This document shows positions 1-10,320 of a stretch of DNA of 64,000 bases, in pieces; position 1 is the first letter of the stretch; every line of letters starts with the position of its first letter. Location of the stretch: contig RPFO01000104.1 in NCBI GenBank assembly GCA_009746045.1, positions 3,488,534-3,552,533 of the forward strand, in the 5' to 3' direction. Source of the stretch: Mesostigma viride (taxonomy: Eukaryota; Streptophyta; Mesostigmatophyceae; Mesostigmatales; Mesostigmataceae). The translations under genes were made by a program, and so were the position numbers. Under the pieces are notes generated by a model that saw only the letters and a program-made list of their open reading frames with translations, searched no databases and was not told where the DNA came from.

Positions 1-15
1 TGCCCTAGATGACCT

Positions 16-79
16 GGACACCGTGACTCCGTGACACGGTGACACCGTGACACCGTGACACCGTGACACCGTGACACCA
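16..79. repeat. (TGACACCG)n octamer array
   Basis: About six tandem copies of TGACACCG with slight decay at the left end. The reverse complement of the same octamer forms the arrays at 6960-7335, so the two arrays bracket the DUF7869-type gene in inverted orientation. From 80 to 402 I see only AT-rich sequence with no supported gene. Confidence 0.85.
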
Positions 80-402
80 CCATGGCGCCTCATATTGCAT
101 GTAAAGACACATCTTTGCAGAATTGTATTGACATTGTAGTTGTCTAACTATACACATGTAAGCATTCACAAATTGCAGCTAAGCGTTTATTAATTGCTGC
201 TTGCCTTGACAATATTTAAGCATGCACATAATTTATTTCAGCATGGTACGTGGGAACACATCATGTGACTGTATAAAAGAGACAACTAAGTATATTCATG
301 GGTGCCTCATTGACATCATACATGTCTAACTTAAAATGAAAAATTATAACACATTCTCATTGAGTCGTTATAGTGAGGGACATTTATGACATAGAGTCAT
401 CA

Positions 403-1529
403 TTAGAGGGACCATGCCAGGCAAAACATGACCTCGCGATAACCAGCCATGCACTGATTGTTATGCACCCTTGCACACTGCTGTGCAAAGGCACGCTTCA
501 GCCCCTGCAGCACGTCTTGAAACGTCAGCATCAGCACCGGTGGAAGATCTGACACACGGTTCTTGATGCCGTTGTACCACCGGATGAACCAACCAAACCT
601 TTGGTCAGCATCATTGTGTGTGTGTCCCGGTGGAAGCCGGCACACCCTGATGCGAGCAAAGAGGCGGCGGACAATGAGAACAGCTAGGAACCCCAACAAC
701 TCGTTGTTCATGTTGTCCCCACCCCCATCCACTTGAAGGACGAGGTTAGGGGCAAGGCCAAACTCACGAATCTCAGGATCAGTGGACTTCTCCATGGACG
801 CTCAACAACCACTTCCAACAACTGATGCGTGAGCACTGTTGCCGTGACGCGCCCTGAATTACCAGAAACCTCAGAATTAGCTACCCATGGCATGATGACC
901 CAAAAATACGTCCTCACCCCGTGCAAAATAGAGCAGACTAACTGGTACGGTATATGAAGCTGGCGGCTGCTAAGCCACTCTTTCGAGGCGCTCCCCCTCG
1001 TTGGAACCGCTGTCTTCATCTTTGCCAAACCATCCATGACTATGGAAACAAAAAAATGCTTGGCGCCTTCGAACCTTCGCTGCAGATAAGCCATCCGCTC
1101 CCCATTAAAGAAATCAGTGTGATCAGCTAACTTCTCCTTACTGGCCTCCCACCTGGCCCGGTCAGTGGTCCGGTAAAACAAAATGGCATCCTTCAGCTTT
1201 CGACAGCGGGAACATTCACCCATAACCTTTGTGCGAAAACGCTCAACATGGACTTCCATGATTGTCGCCACTGCTTTGAAGATTGTCCTGAAAAGCGAAA
1301 TACTAACCACAGGTGCATTGTAATCTTGTCTCTCCCTAACATACTCCGAGTACAAAGTCTTCTTGCAGGGTTGCTCAAGAATGCTGCGGCCATCTCGAGG
1401 ATCTTTCTCAACTGCTGGGCGTAACCAACGCCGAATCCATAGCTCACAAAGCGCTTTGGCCTCCCCAATCCTGGCAGATATTGAACGGGATCCTCGAACA
1501 CGCCGTCCAGCAGTGCTACCCAAGCCCAC
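403..1529 (-). pseudogene. DUF7869-type transposase-like protein, frameshifted
   Basis: Two minus-strand reading frames join into one recognisable protein. The upstream part (1529 to about 798) has a Cys pair (GECSRC), then FVSIVMDGLAKMK, the LHIPYQL segment and SILHG. The downstream part (about 795 to 403) has LVLQVDGGGDNMNN, FLAVLIV and RLPPGHTHNDADQRF. This order (Asp in a DG motif, LHV-like block, Q-x-D-N-like block, GHTH-x-D-x-DQ) is that of the DUF7869 family, thought to be RNase H-fold proteins related to transposases. That assignment is from family knowledge, not a search. The frame changes close to GAGCGTCCATGG at about 796-805, so the copy is broken unless this is a sequencing error or tiny intron. 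The N-terminal start is uncertain: another frame is also open over 1400-1560. No partner gene is adjacent. Confidence 0.65.
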
Positions 1530-1831
1530 AACGGTATGAAAGTGCCAAAAAATGCCCTTATAAGCCCTACAAGGAGCAAATTGAGTCCAAACATGCTAGA
1601 TATTGGTAGGCAGCATGTCCATGACACCAGTAAAAGGAATTTGACTTTCCAGAATTTTTCGACATCGGTTGGTCTATTTTTGGCATGTCTATTTTTAGCA
1701 ACTTTCCAGATTTTAATACAAACAAATACCATTTGATATGCAAATAAAGAGCTCCTGACCTGGCTGTTTGCATGTAGGCTTATGCTCATGTCTACCATCT
1801 GTGCACCATGTCCCATGGTCATCTGACCTCA

Positions 1832-2345
1832 TTTGGTGACAAACTGCCACCAAATGCTAGCAAAAACGCACCGTTTCACCACATCTCATAGCAGTTTCCA
1901 TGGAAGATGTGTTCAGTCGAGGCTGGAAATTTGCAATCACGTTACACATCATAAATGTAGACATGGCACAAAAAATCAGGTCCATCGTACTGTATTTGGT
2001 AACAAAATGCCACCAAATGCTAGCAAAAATGCACGTTTTTCGCGTTTTTTTCACACATTTCATGACAGTTTTCATACAAGATGTGCTCAGTTGGGGCTGG
2101 AAACTTGCAAGCATATTAAATATCATCATAGTAGACATTGCACAAAAATCCAGGTCTGTTGTACTTCATTCATTGACAGCTTGCTAGCAAATGTGAGAAA
2201 AAATGTGCGTTTTTTGCATTTCCGCCACATTTCTTGCAGTTCCCATGCAAGATGTGCTCAGGTGAGGCTGAAAACAAGCGCCCATGTTAATCATCATGTC
2301 ATTTCAGACATTGCACAAAACTTCAGGTCCATCAAGTGTCATTGG
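1832..2345. repeat. three diverged tandem repeats of about 165 bp
   Basis: Units begin near 1832, 1995 and 2168. They share blocks such as CCACCAAATGCTAGCAAAAA, CAAGATGTGCTCAG and GACATTGCACAAAA. An open frame crosses all three but looks like a by-product of the repeat. Confidence 0.75.
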
Positions 2346-4022
2346 GTTCACTGGTCCATGCAACACCTGCGAGTTTCCAGCTAATCACTCAACCTTGGAT
2401 GCAAAGTTCTTTAGTAACGGTATGGCCAACTCCCACCAACTGTGTTGCTAACTGTTCAGACCTTGCACAGATAATATAACACAACTTTTGTGACACACAG
2501 ACAAAGATATATGAACATGAACAGTGGCTAGACATGGTTGTATATATGTGCATACGGCCATGCTAAGGCAATTTTCAAGTAGGGGCTTGTTAGACATAAG
2601 AACTGCCAACTGTCACGTTGGCTAGCATGATCAGTTCAAACCCACAGCACGCACGGTAGCCGCAAACTCAGCTTGGCAATGTAATAATCTAATCTGATGC
2701 CAGGCATCTCGGCCGTCGGCATGGTTGCGATGTGTTTTGTGCGCCTTGATTTGGTAGCAGCACATCCCTTGGCAACCGGCCCGCCTGACCAAGGTTGCCA
2801 CACATGGTCCTCTGCATCACCATGGATGCCCCCATGTCCCTGTCTCTGTTATAGGGGCCCACGTTGCTGGCAACGCAGCTTCCAAGTTGGACTAGATCTC
2901 CTCAGCCAGCGCTGTGGTGCATAGCCAGACAGCTCATACACTGCTCAGTTGCTACCTCGAGGTTGCCGGCTTGAAATATGCCACCAAAGGACTGCACTTG
3001 GCCGCCATCATACCTAGCATGAAGAAGCCACTGCACATCCCCGGTGAGCCGCTTGGCCACAATACCGCAGTTGTCTTCAACAGATAGTGCAAGCCCAATG
3101 GCCTCTACATAGGCACATGCATCGTGCTCATGCTCTTGCTCTGGCCCTTGTCAACATGAGATGCATGCCCATGCATGCTTCACCATGTTTCTCCAAGCCA
3201 TCCGTGACTACTTGCTTCAGATATGTCATTCAACTCCTGCACGTCCTCAGCCAGACTGTCAAACTAGCTGGTGCCCCATCCCTCACTTTGGTGAGGACTG
3301 CGATTCTGGCTAGCAGCTTAGCGATCGTGCGTGGTTGTGCCTGAGTTTCTGGGTGAGTGGCAGTGGCATTGGAGCAAGAGGTGTTGAGCATGTGCGTGTG
3401 TCTATCCACTTGACAAACAACCCCTCCCACCCCTGACATTGAGGAGTTTGGCCATGTGCCAGGTTGCCAGAATTCCGCAAACATGCATCATAGGGAAATA
3501 AAGGATTGCTGGTTGTGCACACCACATGAGAAAACAAAACACACATACCTGTCAGGAGGGCAGGCTTGGGTTGCTTCATTGGCGCTGGTTGCAACGTGCG
3601 TAATAATAGCCCGCCATTGGCTCATTTACCCGTGCCCTTGGCCAGCACGCACAGCCTGAACTGCATGAACTGCATGGATGCGGCCGTCCAGGATGCCCTC
3701 TGCTCATCATTCAGGGGTGTGAAGGCAGCTTGGGTGCTGGCGTGTAAGGCAGCTTGTGCATCAGTGTTTGCCGCCCGGCCGTGTGGCAGCACAGGTAGCT
3801 GGCCTAGCCCGGCCACTGTCCTCTCTCCACTCTCACGCAATATGCCACCCTCTCCACAAACCATGACAGTTCTCATGTGCATGCATGTCTTAAGATGCTT
3901 GTTGAAGGCAGATGCTTTCAGCTTAGAGATGGTGGGCACGTATACAGTGGGTTTTATGGACTCACAAGCATGTGAAGCCATCGAGCATCCAAGAAAGCCA
4001 CCAATTGCTTCAAGGTTTTCCA
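2346..4022. other. no gene recognised
   Basis: Mixed-composition sequence with only short overlapping open frames on both strands. Nothing in it is recognised as a domain, RNA gene or repeat. Confidence 0.5.
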
Positions 4023-4646
4023 TCAATCTTCGTGGTCAACCATGTCATGCAACATTACTTGCCGTGAGCACAATGCCAATAAATTGCAGCATGTACAACT
4101 AGAGCAAAGCAACAGCTTTGTGATCCATAGCCCTGCCTGCAAATCATTGCCATCGATCGGAGGCAATAGCGCTGCAAGGCTGCCAGCCAGCCCGTAATAT
4201 CTTGCCCGCAATCCGTCATGCACCCTCCCTAATATCCGTGTGAAGAGTTCCTTGACATCCCTAGCCTCTAAGGTAACCTGTACGTCGCTGATGTGAAGAA
4301 AAGGCTCGCCATGAAACCGTAGCTCGCTATACGATTCATGACGCACCTCCCGTAAGATAAGAAGATGACCAAAAGAGAAACTCCGGAGATGGGGAACTGG
4401 TAACATATTCATCCGTGACAAGGTCAGGGATTCAACAAGGAGTGAATTGGCCCGTAGATTTGAATAAGGGAACATACCGCTCGGAGGTATCCATGTCTGC
4501 CGTGCGCTTGATGTCTGTTTCGCACACCCCGCCGCAGAACTCGTTCCGGCATTCACCTGCTGACCGCAGTTTGTACATGTCCAGAGGCTGATAAAAGCCC
4601 CAACATCGTGGGCGTCTTTAGAGTCCACAAAGCCTGCATTAAACAT
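4023..4646 (-). CDS. unrecognised ORF, possibly an exon
   Basis: A 207-residue open frame on the minus strand. Codon use looks protein-like over roughly the first 170 residues. A zinc-ribbon-like pair lies near residues 24-27 (CTNC), with another Cys about 14 residues later. The segment SYSELRFHGEPFLHISDVQV and the following VKELFTRILGRV resemble a folded domain, but I do not recognise the family. The frame opens next to an acceptor-like TTTAATGCAG, so residues 1-4 may be intron. The last 35 residues are Cys/Leu-rich and read like non-coding. It lies just downstream, on the same strand, of the endonuclease-domain fragment at 4806-5339, and may be an older gene into which that retroelement inserted. 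No function is proposed. Confidence 0.35.
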   Translation of the reverse strand: MFNAGFVDSKDAHDVGAFISLWTCTNCGQQVNAGTSSAAGCAKQTSSARQTWIPPSGMFPYSNLRANSLLVESLTLSRMNMLPVPHLRSFSFGHLLILREVRHESYSELRFHGEPFLHISDVQVTLEARDVKELFTRILGRVHDGLRARYYGLAGSLAALLPPIDGNDLQAGLWITKLLLCSSCTCCNLLALCSRQVMLHDMVDHED

Positions 4647-4805
4647 GACGTTCGGGGCAAACGCATATATATTAAAAATATAATTACTTACAGCAGAGTG
4701 AAATCACTCAAACCAAAGCAAACGCCCAGCTATAAACCTATATACAGAGCCATGTCAAAGCTCTATACTACGATAAGACCAATGGAAACGCCTAACGGGA
4801 GGAAC

Positions 4806-5339
4806 CTAATAGCCCTGCTGCACCGCAAAATCAGCCCGCGTACGGCGGAGCATGATGTCAGCCATGGCCCGAGTCAGCGCCACCGACAAGCGCTGACGCC
4901 AATATGACGTCCAGGTCCGCGCCGACCATGGGGCCCGCTGGCCCTCCAGGTCCAGCCGGTCCTCCCGGAGCCGGCAACACTCCTTGAAGAAGGCGGAGGT
5001 CAGGGGCCCCATGGCCCCAAACTCCTCCAGGACAAAGGGCACCACACGATGGTGCCCGACGTCGCCGTAGGCCAGGAGCTTGGCCCGCTCCGCCCGGTCC
5101 GCCGTGTAACCTGCCGTGAGGGAGGCCCCAGCCACGTGGCTAAGAGCCAAGGGCCGCGCCACCGAAACGTCAATAAGCAGATGCCGGCCACCCCCCTCAA
5201 AGTCCAGCACCACGATGTCAGGCCGGTGGTTGGGGGAATAGAAGGCAGCGCCATCCGCATCCTCGGACCGGATGTTCGCGTGGGGGAAAACCGACCGAAT
5301 CATGGCAACGCATATATATACGAAGTATGGGTCTGCCAA
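4806..5339 (-). CDS. C-terminal endonuclease-like domain of a non-LTR retrotransposon, 5'-truncated
   Basis: A 177-residue frame ending in TAA. It carries NHRPDIVVLDFEGGG, then HLLIDVSVARP, then VVPFVLEEFGAMGP and a WRQRLSVALTRAMAD tail. The RPD-I ... D-V-S-V pattern followed by a Lys/Tyr-bearing helix matches the restriction-like endonuclease placed C-terminal to the reverse transcriptase in R2/CRE-type LINEs. In that family it nicks target DNA for target-primed reverse transcription. No reverse-transcriptase motif is found upstream, so this is probably a dead-on-arrival copy. Sequence upstream of the Met at 5339 diverges into unrelated DNA. The 3' side runs into an AT-rich stretch near 4655-4690. 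Related broken copies lie at 47070-47620 (-) and 50640-51000 (+). An alternative is the related C-terminal domain of other algal retroelements. Confidence 0.55.
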   Translation of the reverse strand: MADPYFVYICVAMIRSVFPHANIRSEDADGAAFYSPNHRPDIVVLDFEGGGRHLLIDVSVARPLALSHVAGASLTAGYTADRAERAKLLAYGDVGHHRVVPFVLEEFGAMGPLTSAFFKECCRLREDRLDLEGQRAPWSARTWTSYWRQRLSVALTRAMADIMLRRTRADFAVQQGY

Positions 5340-5509
5340 GCCTGACGCAGCCTTGAAATTGGTCGGAAATATGCGGTAGCTCAGGAAAAAAAAGTTGCAG
5401 CGGTAATGAAGAAAGTCGTTCGGTCAAAGTCTTTAGAATACATTTTACCGATGCAATCTTCCATCGTTGTCGATATATCGGCGTGCAAGTGCACCCGCCT
5501 GGCCCGAGG

Positions 5510-5710
5510 TGGTGTCACGAGGTCCGAGCTACTCGTGGTCCGCATTGATTGCTCTTGATTCTGAGCGAATCTCAACGGGCCAATCAGGTGTCGGGACCTC
5601 GGGACACCACCTAAATTTGGGCCGCAAGTTCTCGGGACCTCGGGACATCGACCTCGGGAACGAAGGCATGCACCCGATGTCACGAGGTCCGGAGAACTTG
5701 AACGCAAAAT
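5510..5710. repeat. CGGGACCTCGGGACA motif cluster
   Basis: Variants of GGGACCTCGGGACA occur at about 5598-5615 and 5629-5650. GTCACGAGGTCCGAG occurs near 5515 and, with one change, near 5680. The motifs are partly palindromic (CGAGGTC/GACCTCG). They lie between the retroelement fragment and the next plus-strand ORF. Confidence 0.6.
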
Positions 5711-5860
5711 AATATACAGATTAAGCTCGACAAGTACTTCTGGACGCACGACGTAGATAATTTGCGTGCCCTCGTGTTTGTTCGTGTTTTTAGGACAGCG
5801 GAGTTTGATAGGATATAGCTGCGATGGCTAGCGGCGAACAGCAGCCGCCGGCAGAAATCC

Positions 5861-6085
5861 ATGAACAGTATGGCTCGGATGAACGTGCATGCAGAGCATG
5901 CCGAGACAGCCGATGATGGCGCTGCTGTAGACGGGAAGGCAGATGAACAACCAAAAGATAAGAAATCAACCGTGTACGTCCGGGGCGCGCTGAATGAGCT
6001 TAATAGAATTAATGCAGCCTCTGATGGCGGTTCGGACGGGGAGCGCGAGCGACCAGGCAAAACTGCATCGCAAGGAAGATCGCAG
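5861..6085 (+). CDS. putative first coding exon of an unrecognised gene
   Basis: An open frame from ATG 5861 runs 75 codons to a good donor (CGCAG|GTAAAT). The peptide is hydrophilic and charged (AETADDGAAVDGKADEQPKD), followed by VYVRGALNELNRINAASDGG. It joins in phase 0 to the segment at 6455-6544. A first ATG at 5824 in another frame gives only a short peptide. I do not recognise the protein. The real gene could have further exons. Confidence 0.35.
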
Positions 6086-6138
6086 GTAAATTCCGTAAGA
6101 AAACCCCCATGGTTTGCCCCATTTTCCAAAAAAAAATT

Positions 6139-6243
6139 CCCCTCGCGGGGGGCGCGTGAAAACGGCAAAGGCAAAGCGGAGCCCGCCCAAAGGCGGCGGG
6201 CTCCGCTTTGCCTTTGCCGTTTTCACGCGCCCCCCGCGAGGGG
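6139..6243. mobile_element. 105-bp perfect hairpin (snap-back MITE)
   Basis: Arms 6139-6187 and 6195-6243 are exact reverse complements over 49 bp, separated by the 7-nt spacer CAAAGGC. The ends are CCCCTCGCGGGGGGCGCG. It lies 53 bp after the putative donor at 6085, so it would sit in the intron. The GC-rich block stands out from its A/T-rich flanks. No clear target duplication is visible. Confidence 0.85.
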
Positions 6244-6454
6244 TTGTTGTTTAGGGGGGTTATCCTGCTTGGGATGTCGACTGCCTGCCTGTATGCTTTC
6301 ATGAATAGAATCGTAGTTGCAGCTTCTATGCAATTCAGCTTGCACGAGGCTGCTGCATGGAGGGTACGATGACGTTTGGTGTCGGAGAAAATACGTAACT
6401 TTCTTGTTTTGCTTTCTTGTTTTGCGTGCTATAAATGCTATTGTTTTGCACCAG

Positions 6455-6544
6455 GCATCATCGGACGCAGTGCCTCGGAGGCGTCTGGTGAAATACCAAA
6501 TAACAATCTGGAACAAGATGTGTATTATGATGACTATTAAGTGA
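6455..6544 (+). CDS. putative second coding exon
   Basis: Follows a pyrimidine-rich acceptor (TTGTTTTGCACCAG). It reads ASSDAVPRRRLVKYQITIW and ends in TGA after 30 codons. Phase matches the donor at 6085. A spliced product would be about 104 residues with a basic C-terminus. Support is splice consensus and phase only. Confidence 0.3.
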   Translation, partial: ASSDAVPRRRLVKYQITIWNKMCIMMTIK

Positions 6545-6959
6545 GACATGCATTGTTTTGGACTAGTTGTCTAATTAATGGTATGCGCCTGGGCATCAAA
6601 CCCAGATGGAATACACATATGCGCATACCTGTTTTAATGGTTTGAGACTCACATGTGACTGCATGGTTGACTTAGTAGATCCATGTCATATTTCAGTAAA
6701 GAATGTGATGCATGCATGGCTATTTAGGAATGAAGGCTAGTTGTTTAGCCTTATCAATATTTGGTGTCAAATGCAGTTGTATCTTGTGCCATGCCACTTT
6801 GTCACCGTGTCCTGGTGTCATGCATGATGCAACAGTGTTCTGAGACGTAGGGCATGTAAGGTTCTTTCTTTTCAGGGGTTCAAAACTAATTATGTTGCCT
6901 TGTGCTTGCATTACTCAAGTTAGAGAAGTGAAAAACGATATCTCCATACATAGCAAGAT
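6545..6959. other. no gene recognised
   Basis: AT-rich sequence with no supported ORF, RNA gene or repeat. Confidence 0.5.
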
Positions 6960-7335
6960 TCAATGTCACGGTGTCACGATGTCACGGTGTCATGATGTCG
7001 TGCGGTGTCACGTCATGTTGGGCAGCGCTTCAGCTTACATGTGGACATCATGATATCAGTGCTGTACATCACATTACCTTGTGACATCATACAAACTGTG
7101 AAATGCTAGCTAGTGTTGTGATGTCACGGTGTCACGGTGTCACGATGTCACGGTGTCATGATGTCACGGTGTCACGTCATGTTGGGCAGCGCTTTAGCTT
7201 ACATGTGGACATCATGATACCAGTGCTGAACGTCACATTACCATGTGACATCATACAAACTGTGAAATGCTAGTGTTGTGATGTCACGGTGTCACGTACG
7301 GTGTCACGGTGTCACGGTGTCACGGTGTCACCACA
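6960..7335. repeat. (CGGTGTCA)n arrays within a duplicated block of about 155 bp
   Basis: Octamer arrays at about 6964-7010, 7118-7180 and 7274-7335 alternate with a unique block carrying CATGTTGGGCAGCGCTT and TTACATGTGGACATCATGAT, present twice. The octamer is the reverse complement of the array at 16-79. Confidence 0.8.
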
Positions 7336-7455
7336 TGTTGGGACACTGACCTCCATGCTTTGGACCTATGAGAGGCATTAAATAACAATGTTGAAAAAAA
7401 ACCAATTTGTACTAGTGCTGTAGTACAAATCCATATTAGGCTAGGGCCAGCCCAG

Positions 7456-7599
7456 TTTGAGCACCGCATCCACTCTCTCTCCCGTCTTTGGACTGCCATG
7501 CAGGACAAGACGCGGTGGAAGAAGATTGTCAAAGCGCACACGCCCGACCCTGTGGGCAAGCCACCTCCCCCCAAGCGGCGGAGGCGTTTTGATGAGTAG
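7456..7599 (+). pseudogene. extreme C-terminus of LINE ORF2
   Basis: An open stretch of 47 codons ends in TAG and reads FEHRIHSLSRLWTAMQDK, then AHTPDPVGKPPPPKRRRRFDE. The same tail with conservative changes (AHTPAPVGKPPPKRKGRFAE) ends the LINE fragment at 55800-56605. That supports real protein-level conservation. The basic PKRRRR stretch resembles a nuclear-localisation signal. It is 5'-truncated. Confidence 0.65.
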
Positions 7600-7735
7600 T
7601 GTAGTTAGGATTTTCTAGATAGAGTTAGGATAGTTCGATCACGCGGCTTCCCCCACCCCATCCATCATGGAATCTGTGCTACATGACCTCCCCACGGAGG
7701 CATGTTATAATTTAATTTAATTTAATACAATACTT
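7600..7735 (+). mobile_element. LINE 3' UTR and hairpin end
   Basis: Continues from the ORF2 tail to GTGCTACATGACCTCC, an imperfect hairpin ending in CATGTTATAATT and an AT-rich (TTTAA)n tail at 7709-7730. The same end occurs at 56697-56740. Confidence 0.65.
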
Positions 7736-7944
7736 CATGCGTCCAGACATAGTTGTCTCACTTCCTATACTTCTGACCACGAGGCTCCACGCTGATGATT
7801 ATGTGTTTGCCAAGGCTCAGGATGCCAACCTTGCATCGCACCTTACAGGTCAGCTGACGTAAGGTATTATTTCCCGTCCACAGTATATTCCAGGCTCTCC
7901 TCGCGAGTAGTTATTTTTTTATTGCGACGGCTTGTGTGCCCCCA

Positions 7945-8205
7945 TCCGTCCATCCATCCATCCATCCGTCCGTCCGTCCGTCCTAGCCATCCGTCCGTCC
8001 GTCCGTCCGTCCGTCCGTCCGTCCGTCCGTCCGTCCGTCCGTCCGTCCGTCCGTCCGTCCGTCCGTCCGTCCGTCCGTCCGTCCGTCCGTCCGTCCGTCC
8101 GCCCGTCCGTCCGTCCGTCCGTCCGTCCATCCGTCCGTCCGTCCATCCGTCCGTCCGTCCGTCCGTCCCTTTGTCCATCCATCCATCCATCTGCATCCAT
8201 CCATC
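7945..8205. repeat. (GTCC)n tetranucleotide microsatellite with (CATC)n edges
   Basis: About 60 tetranucleotide units with scattered GCCC and CATC variants. Open frames across it (Arg-Pro-Ser-Val or Asp-Gly-Arg-Thr) are repeat artefacts. Confidence 0.95.
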
Positions 8206-8215
8206 CATCGGGGTT

Positions 8216-8425
8216 AATGCTCCGTGACTCCCCAACGGGAGCACGAGTCTAATTAATTAATTAATTCAACTCGTGCTCCCTTTGGGGAGTCACGGAGCAC
8301 CGAAGTGCTTTTAATCCCTGTGTGTGCACAACATGCAGGAGAAAGGGCAGAGATCGACCCCCAGTCTCCTTCATGCCTAAGGCATGCCACAGCTGCACTT
8401 GTCTCTCGCCACTTGGGTCCCCAAG
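8216..8425 (-). mobile_element. tail-to-tail 3' ends of the ORF1-only element (family A)
   Basis: A plus-oriented stub (8216-8250, GTGACTCCCCAACGGGAGCA) and a longer minus-oriented 3' end (8266-8410) meet at a (TTAA)n tail, 8250-8266. The minus copy keeps the AAGTGCTTCGGTGCTC hairpin and the 3' UTR seen at 13300 and 55400. It is cut off by the transposon at about 8426. Confidence 0.7.
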
Positions 8426-10320
8426 GAGGTGGCACCCCAAAAACCTTAAAACTTGACCCATGCTAATATCACTTGAATTTCAGTTGCACCATGCTAAATT
8501 ATGATTGGGGGCACTAAATAACATCTCTAGTGAGTTGTCCATGCACTTGTTGGGGGTACTACCCCCACATATACGCCAATATAGCGCTATAAATAGAAAA
8601 AGACGCTAATTAGGGCTATGTATGCCCCAGCCCATGCACTCATTTGTTGGCCAAAAAAAATGTAGCGTCTATAGTTCCCTGAGTTTGTAGCTTGCTGGGC
8701 TATTTACATCATGAAAATGACAAAACCTTGAACAGTTATTAATTTCCCCGCAAAAGTACCCTTTTTTTACCGGACATTGGGAATAAACATGTCATAAACA
8801 CTTCAGATTAGGCAACAAAATGTAGCGAAAATCCGGCTAACAGGGGGACAGCAGTGGTCCAAGTCCCAGGTCATTCCGACAAGTCTAGCTCAAGTTATTG
8901 CGTTTGGCGTGCTAAAACCTGAACATACGCTAAATGAGGTTTTTCTGTGTATAAGGCCACCTAGGCATCATGTTTTCCATCCAAGAAGCCAAAAAACATG
9001 CCCAACTCGATCACACAACATAAGAAAAGGCTAGGCACCTCATCTGCCCTCCCCTGCCCTCAGCATGGCCAGCCTTGCCAGCGTGCGCATAGCAACACCA
9101 TCGCTAGGCATACACGCACCAAGAGAGCATACAATAAGCTCAGCCCAAGGTTACCACGTAAATTTATGCCAAGAACTCAGCAAGTATACGTGTAAAAACC
9201 TTAGAAAGACTGCCCAAGCAATAGAGGCAACTGCAGCCTGCAAACTTGGCAGCAAATCATACATGTTGTATGCCAAGCATTCACATCCTATCCAGCTTGC
9301 CTTGCTGCACACATAGCAGGGAAGTCTTAATGGTTATAGCTCAAGGAAAGCAATGGAAACACCTATCTAATGCAATGCCACTCATGCAGTATGGCCAGCA
9401 AAAGAACCACTCTCACCTTCCTTTCCAATAGGGCAATTTGCTAAGAAGCTGATGCCAGCTTGTTAGCCTCTAGGCACATGCCGGATGTCGTTCTAAAACA
9501 GGCGTGTCAGATCCGGCACATAACAAAGCGTCTGAGCAAGGTCACGTCCAAAGGATTATGGAAAACAAATGTCAACACATTACCAACAACTTGACCTCGG
9601 CGCATTTAGCATGCCAGCCACAAACTACACGAAATTGTACGAAATAGCTAGGAATCTGACGATGCAACCGAAAGAAATGGAGCGCTTCCTGCAGGGAAAC
9701 TGCCCGAAAAAAAGGCGAAAGGCCGACGTTAATGCACCTGCCTGCGTGGAAATGTTTCATGCATAAACTGGCACGCAAGCTCGAACAATAAAAGACATCA
9801 TCCATTGATCAGGCGAACAAGGAAGGTGCGCCTTCCGTGAATACGTCGAAGGCGACATGCGCAGGCCTGCGTAGGTTCTTACCTTGAATGCCGGAAATGT
9901 AAAAGAAACCGGGAAGCTTCGGCACAAACTCGACAACACCATTAAGTTAGCTTCATAATCGCTCTTTAGAGCCTACGTTGCCTCACAATAGCTGCCGTAA
10001 ACCTGCATTAAATTTCATGATCCGCAAGAGAAATTATATCCTGGACCCCCGCGCCCGTAGCCGTTCGAGAAATTAGCGATATTGCAAACCGTAAACTTTC
10101 CGCCACGCAATGAGGTCATCAACTAACCTTCTGCGAAATTCAAGCATTTTTTCTAGCTGTTTACGTGCCATATCGATTAATATTGCATAAAGGCATGCCG
10201 CCATGGCCACTTCCGCGAGGGTTGAGCGGTCCGGGCACACATTATACACCGTACGGACGGTACCGCGAATTTTTTGGCGCGGAAAATATTCGGCGCGCCA
10301 CGTCCCCAAAGGAGGCTTGG
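8426..10320 (-). mobile_element. TTAA-type DNA transposon, tandem copy 1
   Basis: A 1.9-kb unit repeated head-to-tail at 10321-12195. Its right end (GGCGCGCCACGTCCCC) and its inner block near 8500-8600 (AGAAAAAGACGCTAA, GGGGGTACTACCCCC) match the element at 52034-54308 in opposite orientation. On the minus strand, 10255-10073 encodes TLAEVAMAACLYAI and then FRRRLVDDLIAW. A similar TVPAPLAEVAMAT occurs at the matching place in the 52034 element, so this is a coding relic. A donor-like AAG|GTAAGA lies near 9880 (-). No full transposase can be read, so it is probably non-autonomous or decayed. Confidence 0.65.

Noticed and set aside
4608-5345. Plus-strand ORFs opposite the endonuclease-like fragment
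   Set aside because: They are antisense shadows of a recognisable minus-strand domain.
16-7335. CRISPR-like regular repeats (TGACACCG arrays)
   Set aside because: There are no spacers of constant length, and the window is eukaryotic.
7867-8252. Arg-Pro-Ser-Val and Asp-Gly-Arg-Thr repeat proteins
   Set aside because: Artefacts of the GTCC microsatellite.
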